A DNA stretch of 64,000 nt, from positions 206,058-270,057 of the forward strand of contig CAZXJJ010000003.1 in NCBI GenBank assembly GCA_964640995.1, in the 5' to 3' direction. The notes under the pieces are model-generated. The model was not told the origin of the DNA. It saw only the letters and a list, made by a program, of their open reading frames with translations, and made no database searches. Shown one piece after another: positions 10,224 through 19,311 of the stretch (positions within the stretch are counted from its first letter, which is position 1; each line of letters starts with the position of its first letter). This stretch comes from JAAYUH01 sp964640995. GTDB taxonomy: Bacteria > Caldisericota > Caldisericia > B22-G15. Both the position numbers and the translations under genes were made by a program.

Positions 10224-11263
10224 TTAACTTGAAAATATAAGAGATAAAATTGCATAGATAGATACTTTTTTAATATAATATCCCCAAGAGACCCTTATTC
10301 CACTTTTTCCAAGAATTGATAAGGCGACAACATTTGCCGAAGCACCAATTGGTGTTCCATTTCCACCAAGTTTTGTTCCAAGAGATAAAGCCCATGCAAG
10401 AACTCCAAGTGGAATCCCTTTTAAAACACTCATATTTTTAATAACTGGAACCATTGAAAAGGGAAGTGGAACATTATCTAAAATACTTGACAAGGAGCCT
10501 GAAATAAAAAAGGAATTGACTTGTAATAAGTTTTGGATTTTGAAAAATTTTCATTATTAAATTTGAAATTTGAGATAAAAATCCAACCTTTTCAAGAGAA
10601 CCCAAAATTATAAATAGTCCTATAAAAATAAAAGTGTATCCCAATCAATTTTTTCCCAAATATTTCTAAATCTATTTCCATTCAAAAATAATGCAAGAGA
10701 GGCTCCAATTAATCCTATAACTCCAACTGAGATGTTTATTGATTTATGAAAAACCAAAAGAATAAATCCAAGTGAAGTTCCAATTATAGCATTTGGTGGA
10801 TCTCCAACCATTGTTGCGCTTTCTCCAATGTTTGATGAAACAATTTCAGTTAATATAAATGGAACAGGGTTAAAACCTAAAATTTTTGAAACCTCTATTG
10901 TTAAAGAAGAGATAAACATCATAACTGTGATACTGTCCTTAAAAGCGGAAAGAATGGTGGTTAATATTGAAAGTGAGATAAATAATAAAACCATATTTTT
11001 ACGAAAATTTCTTACAATCCTATTTCCTATTATTTTAAAAAAGTTTACCTCTTTTAAAGTTATAACCAAAAAGTAAACATTCAAAAAAGAAGAGTTATTG
11101 CATCCTAATTTACAAATTAAAGTGCTTCACTTGGAGTTACAATTCTTAATAAAACAAGAACAGAGGATGTAAAAAAGACTATTATTGATCTTGGCAAAAG
11201 ATCAAAAATTATCAAACAGTATGAAATGATAAAAATTAAAATTGAAATAATTTCATTTTTCAT
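10224..11263 (-). pseudogene. Degraded ArsB/NhaD-superfamily ion transporter
   Basis: Remains of a polytopic anion or Na+/H+ transporter. The diagnostic segment EIVSSNIGESATMVGDPPNA (about 10790-10850) and a second half with GTKLGGNGTPIGASANV (10330-10385) are both present, as expected for the internally duplicated superfamily. The N-terminus starts at the ATG at 11263 after an AGGAGAAAAT site. Within the first 70 codons are TAA, TAG and TGA at positions expected to be Lys, Trp and Gly (about 11085-11130). A further frame break lies between 10493 and 10620. The start overlaps the stop of the universal-stress remnant in ATGA fashion, so they were an operon. Confidence 0.85.
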
Positions 11264-12081
11264 ATTTTCTCCTGATCACAGATGAGTAAAATTGGCTTTT
11301 CTGATAAAGTTGTTGTGCTTCTTACAATATAATCAAGTGAAAACTCTTCTATTATATTTCTTAATTTATATTTAAATCCTTTATATCCTCTACTTCCAAT
11401 TATTAAATCATGTTCTTTTGAAATTTCTAAAATTGATTTTTAATTGATCCTCTTCAAAAATTTTATAATTTACATGAACAGAAAGTTTTTTCTGCCTCAG
11501 ATTTTACTTTTTCAAAATAACTTTCAATTAATTTTTCATCTTTTATTAAAAAAGAACTAAAACAGTTCCAATGAAATTACTTGCAAATTTCAAAGAAAAA
11601 ATTGTTGCATCAAAAGAAAACTAGCTTCCTGTTCTAGGATTTAATATCTTTGGATTTTTTGATGGCTCAACCAACAAATTCATAATTAAAACAGGTATGT
11701 AAGAGTTTATCAAAATGTCTTTAGCTATGCCTCCAAGTTTTAATCTTTTTACACCAACAGCAGAATGACTTCCAATAACAAGCAAATCTTTTTTTAACCT
11801 CTTCAAAAACCTTATCTTTAACCATTCTTTTTTTAAAATAATTTCAAAATCAACATCTTTTTCTTTCATTAAACTCTCGTACTCCTTTAATGATTTTTCT
11901 ATTGGTTCATTCAAATAATCTTCATAAAGTTTTATAACTCTACCTAAGAATTTTGATTTATCTACAACTGAAAGAATATAAAATTTTGAATCTTTAAAAC
12001 TCTTTGTAAGATAATTTAAAATATCTTTCACTCTTTTGATGGTTCAAGTGAAACAAGAATTCTTTCAAATAATTTATTCAT
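11260..12081 (-). pseudogene. Degraded tandem universal stress protein (UspA type)
   Basis: Two UspA domains in tandem, both damaged. The first domain reads from the ATG at 12081 (RILVSLEPSKE), shifts frame near 12035, then continues intact to GSHSAVGVKRLKLGG and ILINSYIPVLIMN (about 11690-11790), the ATP-binding GxxxxG pattern and C-terminal strand. The second domain (11260-11620) retains DLIIGSRGYKGFKYKL and a closing EKPILLI strand, but has stops and at least two frameshifts between 11440 and 11550. The stop overlaps the start of the transporter remnant. Such stress-protein/transporter pairs are common; here both are lost together. Confidence 0.82.
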
Positions 12082-12121
12082 GAAAATATTATATAATAAA
12101 AAAGATTGAATTGGAGGTAAT

Positions 12122-12517
12122 ATGAAAATATATTTTGCCTTTTCAATAAGAGGAAGTAAAAGAGACGATAGTTTAATAAAAGAAATTTATGATTTTTTAA
12201 AAGAGAAGGGACACTCAATAACAACAGAGTTTAATATTATTCAGACATATTCAGAGAAAATCTTGTCAGATTATGATATTTATAAAAGAGACATTGAAGC
12301 ACTTTTAGATTCAGAAGTTCTTCTTGCAGATGTAAATTCTCCATCTCTTGGAGTTGGTTTTGAAATTGCTTATGCCCTTTTAAACAAAAAGAGAGTAATT
12401 GCATTTATTGAAGAGAATAAGGTTCTTTCAGCAATGATAAATGGTAATCCAAAAATAACATTGATTAGATACAAAAATTTAGATGACCTCAAAGAAAAAT
12501 TAAATAAATATCTTTAA
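12122..12517 (+). CDS. Rcl/DNPH1-like 2'-deoxynucleoside 5'-phosphate N-hydrolase
   Basis: Likely cleaves the N-glycosidic bond of deoxynucleoside monophosphates, releasing the base and deoxyribose 5-phosphate. The 131-residue protein aligns by eye with mammalian DNPH1 across its length. The phosphate-binding start reads FAFSIRGSKRDD (residues about 4-15), the middle has DIEALLDSEVLLADVNSPSLGVGFE with the catalytic Glu, and then VLSAMI. The SIRG start separates it from ordinary nucleoside deoxyribosyltransferases. It has a TTGGAGG site and a TATAAT box at 12092-12097. A VOC protein gene follows after 12 bases. The role in nucleotide salvage or pool cleaning is inferred. Confidence 0.8.
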   Translation: MKIYFAFSIRGSKRDDSLIKEIYDFLKEKGHSITTEFNIIQTYSEKILSDYDIYKRDIEALLDSEVLLADVNSPSLGVGFEIAYALLNKKRVIAFIEENKVLSAMINGNPKITLIRYKNLDDLKEKLNKYL

Positions 12518-12529
12518 AAGAGGTGATTT

Positions 12530-13015
12530 ATGCAAGAAAAACTTTTTGAAGAAATCATTCAAATTGCAATTGTTGTTGAAAATTTAGAGAAATCCTTAAA
12601 AACTTTTAATGATGAGTATGGGATTGGTCCTTGGGAGATTTATAAAATTGATAAAGATACTACTATTGTTATGAAAAGAAATGGGGAAAGGAAAGAATTT
12701 GATTATATTGTCGCAATGTGTGAAATTGGAAATGTTGAACTAGAACTTGTACAACCTATTGATGAAAATAGTGTTTATTATGAATTTTTAAAAAATCATG
12801 GACCAGGTCTTCATCATATAGGATTTAAAATAAAGGATTTTAATAAAGTAAATGATTTTTTTAATAAAAAAGGAATAACTCCTCATCAAAGTTGAGTTTG
12901 GAGTGGAAAATTTTTTGCACACTTGAAAACAGAAAAGGACCTTAATTTTGTTTTAGAAATTTTCAATAAAACTGAAAATTATAAAAAACCAGAACCAATC
13001 AAAAGATACCCTTAA
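12530..13015 (+). pseudogene. VOC/glyoxalase-family protein with one in-frame TGA
   Basis: A vicinal-oxygen-chelate domain protein, 161 codons, similar in plan to methylmalonyl-CoA epimerase-like proteins. The two beta-alpha-beta-beta-beta halves are visible: IIQIAIVVENLEKSLKTF at the start and GPGLHHIGFKIKDFNKVNDF near residue 88. The reading frame is perfect apart from a TGA at 12893-12895 in HQS-stop-VWSGKFF, where homologues have glycine. After it the frame continues to a natural end (KPEPIKRYP, TAA at 13015) just before the next ribosome-binding site. Either a very recent nonsense mutation (GGA to TGA) or a sequence error would explain it. The substrate is not known. Confidence 0.8.
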
Positions 13016-13026
13016 AGGAGCATATA

Positions 13027-14199
13027 ATGGAAGAGTTAAAAAATTTTGTTAAAAAAATTGATAGAAAGATTATAACTCACAGAAGAAATCTTCATAAAAT
13101 TCCAGAAATAGGATTAAACTTACCAAAAACCAAAAATTATATTATTAATGAATTAAAAAAGCTTGGATTTGAAATCAAGGAATATAAATCATGTTCAGGA
13201 ATAAGTGCAACAATAGGAAAAAGCATTAATAAAGTCATTGCATTAAGAAGTGATATGGACGCATTGCCTATTAAAGAAGAAACAGGGCTATCTTATTCAT
13301 CTAAAAATGAAAATATGCATGCATGTGGACATGATGGTCATATGGCAATAATTTTAGGTGTCGCAAGAGTTTTAAAGGAGTTTGAAGACAAATTAAATGG
13401 ATCTGTAAAATTAATTTTTCAACCTGGAGAAGAAAAAGAAGGTGGGGCAAAACTTCTTATTGAAGAAGGTGTTCTTGAAAATCCAAAACCTGATGTTATT
13501 TTAGGAATTCATGTTGGAAATTTCATTGATGAAATTGATAATGGAGTGATGGGTTTATATAAAGGTCCTTTTATGGCTTCAATTGATAGATTTAAAATTT
13601 TAATTATAGGAAAAGGATCACATGGAGCAACTCCAAATAAAGGAATTGATTCAATTTATATTGCATCTCAAATTATTCTATCAATTCAAGAAATTGTATC
13701 AAGAGAAATTGAGGTTTTTTCACCATCAGTAATTAGTTTTGGAAAAATCTCTGGTGGTACTTCTTATAATGTAATTCCAGATAGTGTTGAAATTGAAGGA
13801 ACAGTGAGAACTTTAGATGAAGATATAAGAATATATATTAGAAACAGAATGGAAGAGATGATTTCAAATATAACAAAAGGTTTCAGGGGAAATTATCAAT
13901 TTGAATATCATTTTGGTTATCCAGTTGTAGTTAATGATTCAAATTTAGTTGATAAATTTTATGAAACAACTAAAAAAATAATCGATGAAAATAGAATAAA
14001 ATTTTTAACTAAACCAACAATGGTAGGAGAAGATTTTTCTTATTACACTCAAAATATACCGGGTTTATATATTTTCTTATCATCCAAAAAAGAAGAGCAT
14101 CCATATCCCCATCACAATTCAAAATTTGATATAGATGAAAATGTTCTTCCAATTGGAACTCTTGCTCTTTCTAATTTTGTGTTTGATTATTTAAAATAA
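13027..14199 (+). CDS. M20-family N-acyl-amino-acid amidohydrolase
   Basis: Zinc-dependent amidohydrolase of the aminoacylase/hippuricase/carboxypeptidase group. The 390 residues contain the metal-binding HACGHDGH (Cys100, His102, His105), then FQPGEEKEGGA with the catalytic and metal glutamates, GIHVG near 156, and the small dimerisation domain (about 185-300). The last metal histidine lies in PYPHHNSKFDID. The family removes acyl groups from amino acids or from N-acetyl-diaminopimelate; this copy is not linked to lysine genes. It has a good AAAGGAG site nine bases upstream and is cotranscribed at most with the two genes before it. A terminator follows. Confidence 0.92.
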   Translation: MEELKNFVKKIDRKIITHRRNLHKIPEIGLNLPKTKNYIINELKKLGFEIKEYKSCSGISATIGKSINKVIALRSDMDALPIKEETGLSYSSKNENMHACGHDGHMAIILGVARVLKEFEDKLNGSVKLIFQPGEEKEGGAKLLIEEGVLENPKPDVILGIHVGNFIDEIDNGVMGLYKGPFMASIDRFKILIIGKGSHGATPNKGIDSIYIASQIILSIQEIVSREIEVFSPSVISFGKISGGTSYNVIPDSVEIEGTVRTLDEDIRIYIRNRMEEMISNITKGFRGNYQFEYHFGYPVVVNDSNLVDKFYETTKKIIDENRIKFLTKPTMVGEDFSYYTQNIPGLYIFLSSKKEEHPYPHHNSKFDIDENVLPIGTLALSNFVFDYLK

Positions 14200-14200
14200 A

Positions 14201-14247
14201 AAGGCCAGGAAATTCAAAACACTTTTAAATAAAAATCTCCTGACCTT
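14201..14247. terminator. Bidirectional terminator between amidohydrolase and livF
   Basis: AAGGCCAGGAAAT at 14201-14213 pairs with ATCTCCTGACCTT at 14235-14247. The two non-Watson-Crick positions become G-U wobbles on the minus-strand transcript, so the hairpin is best for the liv operon. Convergent stop codons lie on both sides. Confidence 0.75.
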
Positions 14248-14257
14248 AAATTAAAAA

Positions 14258-14974
14258 CTAAAAATATGCTTTTCTTATTATTTCTTCTTTCTTTAACTCT
14301 TCTGATGTTCCTTCAGCAATAATTTGACCCTTTTGAAGATAATATCCATAATCAGTAATTTCAAGAGCCATAACAGCATTTTGCTCAATGAGTAAAACTG
14401 TTATACCGGTTTTATTAATCTTTTGAATTATTTCTGCTGTTTCTTGAACTAAAATTGGAGCAAGACCAAAAGATGGCTCATCAAAAATTATGAGTTTTGG
14501 ATTTGCCATAAGTGCTCTTCCAATATTTAACATAGATTGTTCTCCACCAGAAAGAGTACCTGCAACCTGTGATAATCTCTCTTTTAATCTTGGAAAATGA
14601 GGAAAAACGAGTTCTTCAAGTCTTCTATCAATTTCTTTTTTATCTTTTACAAGATATGCATCTATTTTTAAATTTTCAAGAACAGTCATTTTTGGAAATA
14701 TTCTTTTTCCCTCAGGAGCAATTGAAATTCCAAGAGCGATTCTTTCAAAAGTTCTCAATCTTGTTATATCTCTGTTTTCAAAAACTATATTTCCTCCGAC
14801 AACTTTAACAAGACCCAATATTGCCTTAATAAGAGTTGATTTTCCAGCACCATTACTTCCAAGAAGAGAAACAATTTTACCTTTTTCAACATTTATATTT
14901 ACATCAATGAGCATTTTATTTTGACCATAAACTGTTGTTAAATTTTTTATCTCAAGCATTAAATTTTCTTTCAT
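14258..14974 (-). CDS. livF: Branched-chain amino acid ABC transporter ATPase LivF
   Basis: Second ATP-binding subunit of a HAAT-family importer. Walker A GSNGAGKST lies near residue 40, LSGGEQSML is the signature and LIIFDEPSFGLAP is Walker B with the LivF-typical SFGLAP. I choose the ATG at 14974 because an AAGGAG site lies eight bases upstream; an ATG at 14959 and an upstream in-frame codon at 14992 are less likely. The start lies inside livG, a 23-base overlap. At 238 residues the length is normal. The ATPase is intact although other subunits of the operon are damaged. The bidirectional terminator follows. Confidence 0.92.
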   Translation of the reverse strand: MKENLMLEIKNLTTVYGQNKMLIDVNINVEKGKIVSLLGSNGAGKSTLIKAILGLVKVVGGNIVFENRDITRLRTFERIALGISIAPEGKRIFPKMTVLENLKIDAYLVKDKKEIDRRLEELVFPHFPRLKERLSQVAGTLSGGEQSMLNIGRALMANPKLIIFDEPSFGLAPILVQETAEIIQKINKTGITVLLIEQNAVMALEITDYGYYLQKGQIIAEGTSEELKKEEIIRKAYF

Positions 14975-15758
14975 TATCCAACTCCTTACCAAAATATGCC
15001 TCTTTTACATCAATATTATTCGAAACTTCCGCATATGTGCCTTCTGCAATAACTTGTCCAAAATTTAGTGCATAAACTCTTTCAGTAACCGTACTTATAA
15101 CTTTCATATCATGCTCAATTATAAAAATTGTAACATTTTTCATTTGAGAGCGTACTTTTCCAATATCTTCCATAAGCTCCATTGTTTCATCTGCATTCAT
15201 TCCAGCAGAGGGCTCATCAAGAAGAATGAGTTTTGGCTCAGAAATCATTGCTCTACAAATTTCAACCCTTCTTCTATCGATAAATGGCAAACCTCCAACT
15301 CTAAAATAAAGTTTATTTACAAGTTCTGGATTAAAAACCTTAAGAAGATTTATTGCTTTTTCTTTGTATTCCTCAAGTTCTTTATAAAATTTTTTTCTAT
15401 TAAAAAGTGCTTCACCAAAACCACTATTTTGCACAAAGTGAGTTCTAATTAAAATATTATCAAGCACTGTTAAATCAAAACATACTCTACTTGCCTGATA
15501 TGTTCTTGAAATATCCTTTGTCATAATTTCATATGGCTCTTTTCCTGTTAATCTCTCGCCCAAAAAATAAAAATTTCCGCCTGTTGGTTTATAAAATCCT
15601 GTAATTACATTAAAGAAAGTTGTTTTACCACTTCCATTTGGTCCTATCATTCCAAGAATTTCATTTTCATAAATTTTTATATTTATATTTTTCAAAGCAT
15701 AAAGTCCACCAAATCTCATCTCGATATTTTCAGTGTATAGTATTATCTTCTTTTCCAT
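14952..15758 (-). CDS. livG: Branched-chain amino acid ABC transporter ATPase LivG
   Basis: First ATP-binding subunit of the importer. The sequence starts EMRFGGLYALKNIN, typical for LivG, with Walker A GPNGSGKTT, a GGLPFIDRRRVEICRAM signature region (the usual LSGGQ is replaced by GGLPFIDRRR) and LILLDEPSAGMNADE as Walker B. The C-terminal LivG extension is present (about 245-268). Length is 268 residues. The replaced signature LSGGQ is unusual; in LivG proteins the motif is often degenerate, for example YGxQRRLEIARAL, so activity is still likely. It starts one base after livM on the same strand and overlaps livF. Confidence 0.92.
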   Translation of the reverse strand: MEKKIILYTENIEMRFGGLYALKNINIKIYENEILGMIGPNGSGKTTFFNVITGFYKPTGGNFYFLGERLTGKEPYEIMTKDISRTYQASRVCFDLTVLDNILIRTHFVQNSGFGEALFNRKKFYKELEEYKEKAINLLKVFNPELVNKLYFRVGGLPFIDRRRVEICRAMISEPKLILLDEPSAGMNADETMELMEDIGKVRSQMKNVTIFIIEHDMKVISTVTERVYALNFGQVIAEGTYAEVSNNIDVKEAYFGKELDNERKFNA

Positions 15759-15759
15759 A

Positions 15760-16925
15760 TTAACTCTCCTTTACAAATCTTTTGTCATAAATTCTTTCTT
15801 TGAATGGAATAAGTCCTTGAGGTCTAAATATCAAAACAAGAACAATTAAAAGTCCATAAAGCATAACTCTGTATTCAGTTATGACTCTTAATTTTTCTGG
15901 GAAGAGAACCAAAATAAATGCACCAACAAGAACTCCGATTATGTTATCGCTTCCTCCAAGAAGAACAATTGAAATTAACATAAGACCAAGTGTTAAGGTA
16001 AAATTTGGAGGAGATATAAAACCAATCATATGAGCATAAATTGCACCACCAATTCCCATAAAAAAGTTTCCAATAAGAAGGGCAGTCAATCTCCATTTAT
16101 TTGTAAAAACTCCACAACCCTTTGCAGCAGATTCATCATCCCTAATGTAATTTAAAGTTAACCCAATCCAAGAATTATATAATCTATGGAAAAATACAAG
16201 TGTGAGTAGTAAAATGATAACAACGAGAAAGTAGTAGTTCACATAAAAGTGTGTTCCAAAAGGGGGTTTCTGAAAATTATATCCAAAAAGATTAATTGGG
16301 GGAATATTTTTAAGACCTTGTGGTCCACCAACAAAATCAAGATTGTTTAAAGATAAAACAAACATATAACCAAAAGCAAGTGTAATTAAAGCAAAATATT
16401 GTCCTCTTGTTCTAAAAATTGGAATAAAAAGAAGTAGACCAAAAAGAGAAGCAGCGATTCCTCCAAGAGGAATTGTTAAAACTGCAGGAAGCTTATAATG
16501 TATTGCAAGATAACCTGCTGTATAAGCACCAACACCATAAAAAGCAGATGCAGCAAGATTCATAATTCCAGTTGAGCCAACTTGAAAATTTAATCCAAGT
16601 GCGACAATTGCAAAAATGAAGTTTGAATAACAATTAAGAGCCAATAAATATAAAGAGGAACTAATAGTTTGCTTACAAAAGGAAAAAGAAAAAGAAGAAT
16701 AACCATAACAAGAATTGCAAAATTTGAATTTTTCTTGAAACTTTCTGAGATAAAATCGAATTGCTTTTTAAATTTTCTTGAAAGATATAAAATTCCACCA
16801 ATCAAAGCAATTGTAATTATAATTATCCATATTGATTCAATTCTTAAAAAAATCATAGAGTATAGATACACTAAAATTTCAATAAATAAAACCATTAATA
16901 AATTAATTAATCCACTTTTTTTCAT
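15760..16925 (-). pseudogene. livM: Branched-chain amino acid permease LivM, frameshifted
   Basis: Second permease subunit. The first 90 codons (from ATG 16925, two bases after livH) encode three membrane helices in one frame. The conserved core, starting NFIFAIVALGLNFQVGSTGI and running to 15760, is in another frame. Both frames overlap at 16590-16644, and the likely frame change is near 16620-16640. The core includes the EAA-like cytoplasmic loop near 16130 (DDESAAKGCGV). A 294-codon product could start at a TTG at 16644, which would give a short but plausible LivM. Without a recognisable ribosome-binding site for that start I read it as a frameshift, real or sequencing-derived. Confidence 0.65.
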
Positions 16926-16927
16926 AT

Positions 16928-17875
16928 CTACACCCTCTCATAAACTTTCTCACCAAGAATTCCAGACGGTCTGAAGATTAAGAATATGATAACAACTGCA
17001 AAAGCAATAACATCCATAAATTCTGATCCTCGTGGTATCAAAGCGGCAGATAATGCTTCTGTCATAGAAAATATAAATCCTCCAATTATTGCACCATAAA
17101 TATTTCCAAGACCTCCAAGGACAGCAGAAGACAAACCTATAACACCCATCATAGCACCCATATCAAAAACAACAGTATTATAATAGAGACCATAGAGAAT
17201 TGCAGCAAGTGCAGCAAGAGCAGAACCAATGAAAAATGTAATATCAATTATAAAATCTTTGTTAACTCCCATCATAAGAGCACACTCTGGATCTTGGGCA
17301 ACTGCTCTTATTGCAAGACCCATTTTTGTTTTGTTAATAAAGAGTGCAAGAAGAAAAACAACAATTATACCAATAACAAGAAATAAAATATTCTCATATC
17401 TAAAAATTACTCCACTAAATTCAAATGCACCTTTTGTATTTTCAAATAGTTTATGAAAAAGTTCTGGAAATTTTTTCGATTCACCACCTCTTGGATAGAA
17501 AAGTCTTATTCCTTCTCTTATTGCTATTCCAAGTCCGAGTGTTGCAAGTAAACTCATAGTAACTGGCCCTTTTGAAACAGGTTTAACTGCTAACCTTTCA
17601 AGAATAACACCAATTACTCCAAGAACAACCATTGACAAAAGAAAAATAAGAACAACAACACCAATATAAGTTCCACCTGTTAAGGTTAAAACACCAAAAA
17701 TTGAAATTATGATTAGTGAAACAAATGCACCAAGAGCAAAAACATCTCCATGTGAAAAGTTTAAAACATTTAAAACACCTCTAAAAAGAGTAAAACCAAC
17801 AGCAACCATAGCATATTGAATTCCAAGCATTATTCCATTAAAAATTATTTGTAAAATAACAGAGAATCCAGTCAT
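16928..17875 (-). CDS. livH: Branched-chain amino acid permease LivH
   Basis: First permease subunit, 315 residues with about eight membrane helices. It carries the LivH hallmarks FHGDVFALGA-type segment NFSHGDVFALGAF near residue 42, and the cytoplasmic loop AIRAVAQDPECALMMGVN near 190. The start is the ATG at 17875, five to six bases after GGGAGG; the TTG just before it is less likely. It lies directly after the terminator-like hairpin that follows livK, so it is probably transcribed by read-through of that hairpin. It is intact over its whole length. Confidence 0.93.
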   Translation of the reverse strand: MTGFSVILQIIFNGIMLGIQYAMVAVGFTLFRGVLNVLNFSHGDVFALGAFVSLIIISIFGVLTLTGGTYIGVVVLIFLLSMVVLGVIGVILERLAVKPVSKGPVTMSLLATLGLGIAIREGIRLFYPRGGESKKFPELFHKLFENTKGAFEFSGVIFRYENILFLVIGIIVVFLLALFINKTKMGLAIRAVAQDPECALMMGVNKDFIIDITFFIGSALAALAAILYGLYYNTVVFDMGAMMGVIGLSSAVLGGLGNIYGAIIGGFIFSMTEALSAALIPRGSEFMDVIAFAVVIIFLIFRPSGILGEKVYERV

Positions 17876-17905
17876 CAAACCTCCCTTTTTTTATCAAAAA
17901 TAAAA

Positions 17906-17929
17906 AAGGGCAAGGTTGCCCTTGCCCTT
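17906..17929 (-). terminator. Intercistronic terminator/attenuator between livK and livH
   Basis: AAGGGCAAGG and CCTTGCCCTT form a perfect ten-pair stem with a four-base loop, followed on the minus strand by CCTTTTTTATTTTT. It lies between the binding-protein gene and the permease genes, where partial termination usually raises binding-protein levels relative to the membrane complex. Confidence 0.9.
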
Positions 17930-17940
17930 CTAGCCTCTTT

Positions 17941-19171
17941 TTATGGCTTCTTGTATGGATTTACCCACTCTTTTCCTTCTCTGTATGCAAATCCTGGAAG
18001 CGTTCTAATTCCTTTTGCATATTCTGAATCTTGCCATGGAACCCATTTTCCATCTTGACTTACATAAGGTGTTGCAAGAGGAACATCATTTTGACCATAT
18101 TCATTGAAGTGAATTCTTCCAATTATGTCTTCATAATCAGTCTTATTAACCTCTTCAATTACTTTTGCTCTATCAGGTCCAACTTTTTCAATTGCTCTAA
18201 TTAGAATATTTGCAGCACAATATGCAAATGGACCATATGCTTATGGTGGTTCAGCATAACCTGCTTTATTGTATTCCTCCATGAAAAACTTTCCACCTGG
18301 TAAATATTCAACAGGCGCACCATCTAACATACAAATAACACCTTCAGCATGTTCACCAAGTGCAGTGTTAAAATCATCTGATATAATTCCTGATGTTCCT
18401 AAAAATTGTGCTTTAATTCCAAGTTTATCCATCTGAAGCTTAATATTGACTCCCTCTGGTGTTAATCCACCAAAATAAATTACTTCAGGATTTAGTGCTT
18501 TAATTTTTGTTAAAACAGTTGTAAAATCTTTTTGTCAATTACAATACCTTCTTCTGCAATTGGTTTTATTCCTCTTCTTGCAAGTGCTTCTTTGAAATAT
18601 TGAAGGTGTCCTCTTCCATAATCTGTTGTATCATAAATAATTGCAAATTTCTTAAAACCAAGAGTATCAACTGTAAGTTGAGCATTTGCTTCATTTTGTT
18701 CAACTTGAGTTCCATTTACTCTACAAACCTCAGGATAATCATTTCCATAAGTTATTGCAGGCAAAACTGCTCCCCATACAATATTTACAACTCCGAACTT
18801 ATGAAAAACATCAGCAGTAGCAATTGCAACCATGCTATTATAATGTGCTGCAACTGCTACAATTTCTGGGTCAGAGCATGCCTTTGTTACAACTTCTACT
18901 CCCTTTTGAGGTACACCCTAATCATCAAAATATACAACTTCATATTTGTATTTCGTGTCAGGTTTATCATTCCAATGTTTAACAGCAAGTTTAAATGAAT
19001 TTAATCCGCCTATGCCCATTTTTGCATATTTACCAGTAAGTGGACCAATAAAACCTGATTTTAAAACTTTCTTCTCTTGAACCTTCTTTGTGCATCCCCA
19101 ATTAAAAGAAATTAAAGTTAAAAAAGTGTGATAATTATAATTGATGCTAAAAATTTTGTTGATTTTTGCAT
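17941..19171 (-). pseudogene. livK: Branched-chain amino acid binding protein LivK, multiply disrupted
   Basis: Periplasmic-binding-protein family lipoprotein of the HAAT type. From the ATG at 19171 (after AAGGAGG) a signal peptide leads to the lipobox-like NWGCTKK, then SGFIGPLTGKYAKMGI, the typical type I binding fold start. Four lesions are seen. A missing T in a T-run at about 19107-19113 shifts frame. TAG stands at 18918-18920 after YFDD, a one-A deletion is near 18535 after GIVIDKK, and TAA stands at 18241-18243 between EPP and AYGP. Otherwise the sequence is well conserved up to VNPYKKP and the TAA at 17941. A working product is unlikely. Confidence 0.85.
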
Positions 19172-19299
19172 ACACACCTCCTTTTCTTTTTACTCAATCA
19201 CTCTTTGATTTTCAAATTTGCCTTAACACTCAAACACTAGGATTTAGCACAATGTAATTTTTTTAAAACAAATTTAATTTTTGTCAATAGAGTTGATGT

Positions 19300-19305
19300 T
19301 ATAAT
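19300..19305 (+). promoter_or_regulatory. -10 box for a leaderless mscS message
   Basis: A perfect TATAAT ends six bases before the ATG at 19312, and no ribosome-binding site fits between. Transcription would start at or next to the A of ATG. The -35 region is poor (TTGTCA at 19281, spacing only 13). Confidence 0.55.
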
Positions 19306-19311
19306 TTTAAT

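Noticed and set aside
6291..12895. Recoding of TGA as glycine, suggested by TGA at three expected glycine positions
   Set aside because: TAA and TAG also stand in the same remnants at Lys/Gln and Trp positions, several genes end with TGA at normal places (ispG, livG, btuF, first OpuC-type permease), and GGA to TGA is a single change in an AT-rich genome. Frameshifts are common in the same loci.
15760..16644. A 294-codon LivM starting at a TTG at 16644 as an intact gene
   Set aside because: No ribosome-binding site is seen, and the upstream 90 codons in another frame encode LivM-like N-terminal helices directly behind livH. I regard a frame change as more likely, but it stays open.
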